Shown: positions 59,174 through 64,000 of the stretch, piece by piece
Layout: each line of letters opens with the position of its first letter
How positions within the stretch are numbered: position 1 is the stretch's first letter
Origin: Methanobacterium sp. Maddingley MBC34
GTDB taxonomy: Archaea; Methanobacteriota; Methanobacteria; Methanobacteriales; Methanobacteriaceae
DNA length: 64,000 bases
Assembly: GCA_000309865.1 (NCBI GenBank)
Contig: AMGN01000033.1
Span: 1-64,000 of the forward strand
Reading direction: 5' to 3'
Position numbers and translations under genes: made by a program
The notes under the pieces: model-generated
What the model was told of the DNA's origin: nothing
The model's database searches: none
The model's input: only the letters and a program-made list of their open reading frames with translations

Positions 59174-61288
59174 ATGTTTGATAAAATGAAGAATTTTCAG
59201 ATAAAAGAATGGATTTTATCGTTAATACTGTTACTTATGGTAACTGATGTAACAATACTCCTTAACATACCCTATTTAAGGGAAATAATGGTATTCATCT
59301 GTTTTACCTTTGTTCCAGGAATTTTAATCATACACATCCTTAAATTAAATTCTCTGAAGTTTCTTAAAAAAATCGTTCTAACCGTGGGTTTAAGTGTATG
59401 CTTTTTAATCTTCATGGGACTGGCATTAAACAGCCTTTACCCAGTTATAGCCACACCACTATCATTCTGGCCAATATTTATTACAGTTAACTTAACACTG
59501 ATGATTTTCGCCATTATAGCTCACCATCGAAATAAAAATGAATTCATTTTATCCGACTTTTTAAATTTGAAAACCAATGAGTCTGAGGGAAGTAAACTTA
59601 ATTCAATGTTATTATTACCGTTTTTATTTCCGGTAATGGCTGTTATTGGCACTTACTTCATGAACGTGACTCAGAATAATATTATTTTAATGCTGATGTT
59701 ATTTTTGATTCCTGCCTACGTTGTTGCCATGGTGTTCCTTAAAGACAGGACAACCAGTGCCACATATCCAGTAGCGCTCTCCATGATTGGGTTAAGTTTG
59801 CTTTTAATGCATGGATTAACATCATTCCATGTGATGGGAAGAGATGTGCAATTTGAATTTCACTTCTTTAACCTGGCATTGAACAATGCTTACTGGAATT
59901 CAATTGGAGATATTCTTCAGTTTAATGCTTATAACTCCTGTTTGAGTGTCACCATATTACCGGTTATATTCAAGGTTCTCAGCAACATGAACAGTGAATA
60001 TATTTTCAAAATATATTACGCTTTAATTGGAACCATACTACCCTTAATTCTCTACATCATATTCCGGAAATATTTCTCCCGTCAAAATTCCTTTTTTGCA
60101 GCGTTAATATTCATATTCCAGCCTTATTTCATTTACTTTTTAGGAATAGCACGGCAGGAAATAGCATTAATGTTCTTTTTACTGGCACTTCTGGTGTTCT
60201 ATGATGACAGTATGACTAAAAACATTAAAAAATTGTTATTTGTAATTTTCATGATATCAGTGGTTGTCTCCCATTATGCAACTGCGTATGTAACATTTTT
60301 AGTTGTAATACCCATACTCCTATTCCCCTTCCTGAAGAGTGTTGTTAAGGATAGGAAACATATTAAATTCACAAATTTCGATGTGCTCGCTGTGATTTTA
60401 ATTTTCATGGCCATATGGTATGTTTTTGTTGCAGGATCACAGTATACTGCTGCTTCTGATACACTTAACGCTGCCAGTATTGGTGCTGGGGGTGTGGATG
60501 TGACCTCGCAAAAAGATATCAAGGTACTGGCAGTATTTGGTATGGGACTTACATCTATTCCCAATGCAATCAGTGTTATTGTAAACGATTTGATCATCTT
60601 CATAATGGGATTGGGATTCCTGAGTATCATCTGGAACTATAAATCATGCAAAAACCGGATCAAAAGTTCATATATAATGGGAATGATAATGAGCCCCCTG
60701 GTTTTAACCCTACCCTTAATATTACCAAACCTATCAATAATCTATGATATACAGAGATTATTCCTGCAACTCGTTGTATTTTTAGGGCCTTTATTCCTGA
60801 TAGGGATGGGCTTTATAACCCGAAAATTGAAGATTCAGAATCTGAAACCAGTGATAATTCTGGTGTTAATCATTTCCCTGTTTTCCTGTAGTACCTACCT
60901 GACCTATCACTTCAGTGGCATATCCTACTCTCCTTACTATGAATATAATGGGTCACTGCGCGATGAACACTTTATCTACGATCAGGAACTGAGCTCTGCT
61001 GCATGGATTCAGAATAACTCAATACAGAATTCAAGCGTTTTATCCGATTCAATAGAATTTTCACGATTATTGCTGGCTAATAATAATTTCTCTACCATCA
61101 ACGCCAATCGATCCAACAGTAACTACTTTGTTTACCTTGGATTTGCCAATGTTAATGAGGGGATAATGTATCCCAAGGCAGAGTTCCCGGAAAATATAGA
61201 AAAATTCCCTAACCTCTTCATCAATAAGAGTAGAGTGTATGATAATGGTGGTTCTAGAGTTCTGTATGGGCCTGTAACTATATCTTAA
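59174..61288 (+). CDS. Large polytopic membrane protein, DUF2206-like
   Basis: The 704-aa product has about 14-16 hydrophobic segments from residue 12 to 590, followed by a C-terminal exterior part of about 110 residues (SGISYSPYYEYNGSLRDEHF and later SRVLYGPVTIS). The build matches archaeal DUF2206 proteins found in polysaccharide and N-glycan clusters. The multi-pass core with a large polar end resembles GT-C-type glycosyltransferases or glycan-handling proteins. The activity is not known. GAGGAATGAT precedes the ATG. Confidence 0.72.
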   Translation: MFDKMKNFQIKEWILSLILLLMVTDVTILLNIPYLREIMVFICFTFVPGILIIHILKLNSLKFLKKIVLTVGLSVCFLIFMGLALNSLYPVIATPLSFWPIFITVNLTLMIFAIIAHHRNKNEFILSDFLNLKTNESEGSKLNSMLLLPFLFPVMAVIGTYFMNVTQNNIILMLMLFLIPAYVVAMVFLKDRTTSATYPVALSMIGLSLLLMHGLTSFHVMGRDVQFEFHFFNLALNNAYWNSIGDILQFNAYNSCLSVTILPVIFKVLSNMNSEYIFKIYYALIGTILPLILYIIFRKYFSRQNSFFAALIFIFQPYFIYFLGIARQEIALMFFLLALLVFYDDSMTKNIKKLLFVIFMISVVVSHYATAYVTFLVVIPILLFPFLKSVVKDRKHIKFTNFDVLAVILIFMAIWYVFVAGSQYTAASDTLNAASIGAGGVDVTSQKDIKVLAVFGMGLTSIPNAISVIVNDLIIFIMGLGFLSIIWNYKSCKNRIKSSYIMGMIMSPLVLTLPLILPNLSIIYDIQRLFLQLVVFLGPLFLIGMGFITRKLKIQNLKPVIILVLIISLFSCSTYLTYHFSGISYSPYYEYNGSLRDEHFIYDQELSSAAWIQNNSIQNSSVLSDSIEFSRLLLANNNFSTINANRSNSNYFVYLGFANVNEGIMYPKAEFPENIEKFPNLFINKSRVYDNGGSRVLYGPVTIS

Positions 61289-61453
61289 CTAAATAAATGA
61301 TTTTCTTAACTAAATGAAAGATTATATTACTAAGTATGAACACCTAAAAATAATTGAAATTATAAATTATTAACTTGAACTAACTGATATATTTAAAAAA
61401 ATCACTCTAAAACAGATTTAAATCTATTTGAAGTTTCATATGGAGACATCTTA

Positions 61454-62437
61454 ATGAACCCTGAGATAAAAACCCTGTTTATTTATTATGCACCACACCC
61501 CATCCACAGCGCCTTTGCAGAGACAGTCACCAGTGAGAGGTACCATTGTGGAGTGTCATTTTCCGAGGTACTGGTGAACTTTATTAAAGGGCTTTTTAAA
61601 AGGGAAAGCTATGATGTACTATTTTTAGAAAGTGGAACATGCCTACCTGTGGCTTTAGCCCTTAAAAAATCAAAAACTAAAATAGTACTGTTGAATGCCG
61701 ACCCACTTTTTTTTGAATTACCTAAAATCAATTTTCTTAAGAGGAAAATACTGAAATTCCTCATATCTTATGTTGATGCGGTGATTGTAAACTCCCAGCT
61801 GAACCAGGATCTGGCATCAAAATATTTTCATAAAAAAATTTACACTGTACGTCCCTTTGGGCTTAATTCAAACTTCAATATAAACTGCGATATCGCATCC
61901 AGCAACCTACTTTTTATTGGTAATGAAGGAGAATATAAAGGGTTCAACTCACTTCTAGAAGCCGTGGAAAAGCTTAATGAAGACAAAACCCTATATGACC
62001 TGTATATTGTAGGATCCTCAGCAGATAGGATCACATCGGACTATGACTGGCTGCATAAAGAAGGATTTCTCCATGACCTTGACCCTTACTTCAGGGAATG
62101 TTCCATATACATTCACCCCGCAGAATACGAATCATTCGGAGCCTCAATAATAGAGGCCATGGCTGCTGGTTTAATACCCATAATCACCAAGAATTGCGGA
62201 GCTTCAGATGTTTTCAAGGAGAACCATCTTGAATTTCTGATTATGGACAATAACAATCCAGAAACCATTAAAAATAAGATCACTGAAATATATAACCAAC
62301 CCTTACCCTGGAAAAAGGATATTTCCAAAAAATGTAAAGAAATATCTTTAGATTACACCAAAGAAACACAGCTAAGGAAGTTTAAAAATACCTTTGATGA
62401 AATCACTGCAGACCTCCTGGAAAATGATAATGGATGA
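61454..62437 (+). CDS. GT4-like glycosyltransferase
   Basis: The 327-aa product is shorter than its GT4 neighbours. The N-terminal domain is reduced (SYDVLFLESGTCLPVALAL), but the donor domain is complete: LLFIGNEGEYKGFNSLLEAV and AEYESFGASIIEAMAAGLIP with the E-x7-E pair. It is probably a surface-glycan sugar transferase. GGAG lies eight bases before the ATG. Its stop codon lies in the first unit of a 16-bp tandem repeat. Confidence 0.8.
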   Translation: MNPEIKTLFIYYAPHPIHSAFAETVTSERYHCGVSFSEVLVNFIKGLFKRESYDVLFLESGTCLPVALALKKSKTKIVLLNADPLFFELPKINFLKRKILKFLISYVDAVIVNSQLNQDLASKYFHKKIYTVRPFGLNSNFNINCDIASSNLLFIGNEGEYKGFNSLLEAVEKLNEDKTLYDLYIVGSSADRITSDYDWLHKEGFLHDLDPYFRECSIYIHPAEYESFGASIIEAMAAGLIPIITKNCGASDVFKENHLEFLIMDNNNPETIKNKITEIYNQPLPWKKDISKKCKEISLDYTKETQLRKFKNTFDEITADLLENDNG

Positions 62438-62480
62438 TGTGGATAAGAGATGATGTAGATAAAAGATTATGTGGATAAGA
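62433..62480. repeat. Three tandem 16-bp repeats overlapping a gene stop
   Basis: GATGATGTGGATAAGA (62433-62448), GATGATGTAGATAAAA (62449-62464) and GATTATGTGGATAAGA (62465-62480) follow one another, with a partial fourth unit. The first contains the TGA of the GT4-like gene. The remaining gene-free sequence to 62745 is AT-rich, with a duplicated AGCTATACCA near 62570 and 62580. No gene is seen there. Confidence 0.55.
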
Positions 62481-62745
62481 GATGATGATGTAATGGATGT
62501 AAATGGAATTAACTGATGATATGAGCTAATCAATCAGTATTTACCTTAAAATTAATTATCCTATTAGCTATACCACTATAGCTATACCAAAAAAGCCCAA
62601 ATAATAATCTAATTACCCAAAAACTATCAAAATCTAAATATTAACCAATTACACTCTTACAAAAGCCCTAATATTATTTAATATACTACATAAAGCCCAT
62701 AATGGCATATATTTAACACGGTTAACCCGGTACTGGTGTGAAAGA

Positions 62746-63717
62746 ATGGTCAAAGTTTATATTGTTACACCTAACTATAATGGAATGAAATTTTTAGATG
62801 AATATTTCAGTTCATTATTCAATCAAACATTTAAGGATTTTAAAATAGTTTTTGTGGAAAATTCACCAGACTGTGAATCCATAGATTATGTTAAGGAAAC
62901 TTTTCCATCCCATCTGGAGAAAATAATTTTCATTAAAAATCCGGAAAACTATGGTTTTGCCAGAGGCAACAATGTAGGGATCCAGAGAGCACTGGAAGAT
63001 AATGAATGTGAATATATTCTATGTCTAAACAATGACACTGTTTCTACCAGTGATTTCTTGGAAAAACTGGTTCTTTGCGCAGAAAAACATCCCGATGCAG
63101 GGAGTATCCAGCCCCTGATCATTTGGGGAAAAAACCATGAATTAATTGATTCTGTGGGTTTAGAATATTCTCAGAATGGTTTAGGATTCAACCGTGGCGC
63201 ATATAGGCCTATTGATGAATATACTAATGAAGAAGAAATTTTTGGCTGTTGTGCTGGTGCCTGTCTTTACCGGAGAGAGGCACTGGAGGATGTTCAATTG
63301 CATCATGAATTTTTTGATGAGGATTTTTTCGCATACTTTGAAGACATAGATCTGGCTCTGCGATTGAGATGGGCTGGATGGAGTGCATGGTTTACTCCTG
63401 ATGCCCGCGTATACCATTATAGTGGCGGTACTGCGGGGGATAAGACGGATTTTTCAGTGTACCATACCTGGCGGAATTATACCTGGACTGTTGCCAAAAA
63501 TTTACCTTCCAGTTACATCTGGAGAAAATTCTATTTAATCATCCTCAGTGAACTTTCTCAGATTGTCCTTCATATACTCCGGAGGAAACCAGTTATATTC
63601 AAAGCCAAATGGGATGCATACCGTAATAGGGGAAATTTCACCAGTAAGGGGAAAATGACAAAAAAGAGTGTGGACTTTAAAGAAGTTGAGAAATGGTTCA
63701 TATTAAAATGGCGTTAA
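62746..63717 (+). CDS. GT2 rhamnosyltransferase-like glycosyltransferase
   Basis: The 323-aa GT-A enzyme starts VKVYIVTPNYNGMKFLDEYF. It has NYGFARGNNVGIQRAL, the metal-binding region LCLNNDTVSTSDFLEKL near residue 95, FGCCAGACLYRREALEDV, and DEDFFAYFEDIDLALRLRWA with the catalytic ED pair. These are typical of WbbL-like rhamnosyltransferases, though the sugar cannot be told from sequence. GGTGTGAAAG precedes the ATG. It is followed by another glycosyltransferase. Confidence 0.85.
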   Translation: MVKVYIVTPNYNGMKFLDEYFSSLFNQTFKDFKIVFVENSPDCESIDYVKETFPSHLEKIIFIKNPENYGFARGNNVGIQRALEDNECEYILCLNNDTVSTSDFLEKLVLCAEKHPDAGSIQPLIIWGKNHELIDSVGLEYSQNGLGFNRGAYRPIDEYTNEEEIFGCCAGACLYRREALEDVQLHHEFFDEDFFAYFEDIDLALRLRWAGWSAWFTPDARVYHYSGGTAGDKTDFSVYHTWRNYTWTVAKNLPSSYIWRKFYLIILSELSQIVLHILRRKPVIFKAKWDAYRNRGNFTSKGKMTKKSVDFKEVEKWFILKWR

Positions 63718-63838
63718 TAAATCATCGACTATTTACAGGTTTTAACCTATCAATTGTATTAAAAGTTCATATAATGCGTTATAAGTACATAAATCTTGTT
63801 AAGTATAATAATAAATAAATAAACAGGATGTAATTAGC

Positions 63839-64000
63839 TTGATTTCAGTGGTATCGGTGTATAACAATAAGGAGATACTGGATGAGTATCTCATTAAAAG
63901 CTTAGAAGAACAGTCTGTAGATTATGATCTCATCCTGATTGATAACACCCAGGGCGAATTTAAATCTGCTGCAAGTGCCCTTAATTCTGGTGGTGGAAAG
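63839..64000 (+). CDS. GT2 glycosyltransferase, N-terminal part (cut by window edge)
   Basis: From a TTG at 63839, seven bases after AGGATG, the frame stays open to the window end and reads LISVVSVYNNKEILDEYLIK, then LEEQSVDYDLILIDNTQG. This is the usual first strand-helix-strand of a GT-A family 2 glycosyltransferase. It continues the surface-glycan cluster. The catalytic part lies beyond the window. Confidence 0.65.
   Translation, partial: MISVVSVYNNKEILDEYLIKSLEEQSVDYDLILIDNTQGEFKSAASALNSGGGK

Overview
The window comes from a methanogenic archaeon of the order Methanobacteriales, most likely Methanobacterium or a close relative. The signs are an AT-rich genome, a cyclic 2,3-diphosphoglycerate synthetase, the archaeal shikimate entry pair (ADH synthase and dehydroquinate synthase II), archaeal PriS/PriL primase, class I CCA-adding enzyme, class III signal-peptide pilin-like proteins and strong GGAGG/GGTGAT ribosome binding sites. 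All family names come from motifs I could read and from memory; no search was run. I saw no tRNA, rRNA or CRISPR array.

Host left part (1-35.5 kb). It opens with 11 codons of a probable thermosome gene. Then follow a PsbP-like lipoprotein, a peptide-deformylase-like protein, cpgS with a UPF0058 gene, hisD, aspS and a flavoprotein. A gene-poor stretch (9.7-13.3 kb) holds two broken genes. Next come aroA'/aroB', a P-loop kinase-like gene, thpR, cca, priS-priL, metG and a MraY/Alg7-like transferase. From 28.3 to 33.7 kb, all on the minus strand, lies a probable signalling cluster: TPR protein, a frameshifted Cys-containing output-domain gene, two KaiC-like ATPases, a degenerate-KaiC/small-GTPase fusion, a roadblock protein and two small membrane proteins. 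Two pilin-like genes and a lipoprotein follow.

Integrated element (about 35.5-53.05 kb). It runs from a motif-rich left flank to a tyrosine integrase. It has a left module of small ribbon-helix-helix and zinc proteins with an HNH nuclease; a 518-aa protein with an internal TFIIB-type zinc ribbon; an 850-bp non-coding region with irregular repeats; a tail module (tail assembly chaperone with a probable -1 frameshift, then a tape measure protein); a prim-pol/SF3 helicase followed by a GTGACA inverted repeat; small and large terminase; several tiny genes; and the integrase. I can find no portal, protease, major capsid, major tail or baseplate gene. It therefore reads as a reduced tailed provirus or a satellite that depends on a helper virus. 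This is the most interesting part of the window.

Host right part (53.2-64 kb). A THUMP protein and two small conserved genes are followed by a surface-glycan cluster: a GT2 enzyme with membrane segments, two GT4 enzymes, a large DUF2206-like membrane protein, a third GT4-like enzyme, another GT2 and the start of one more at the window edge.
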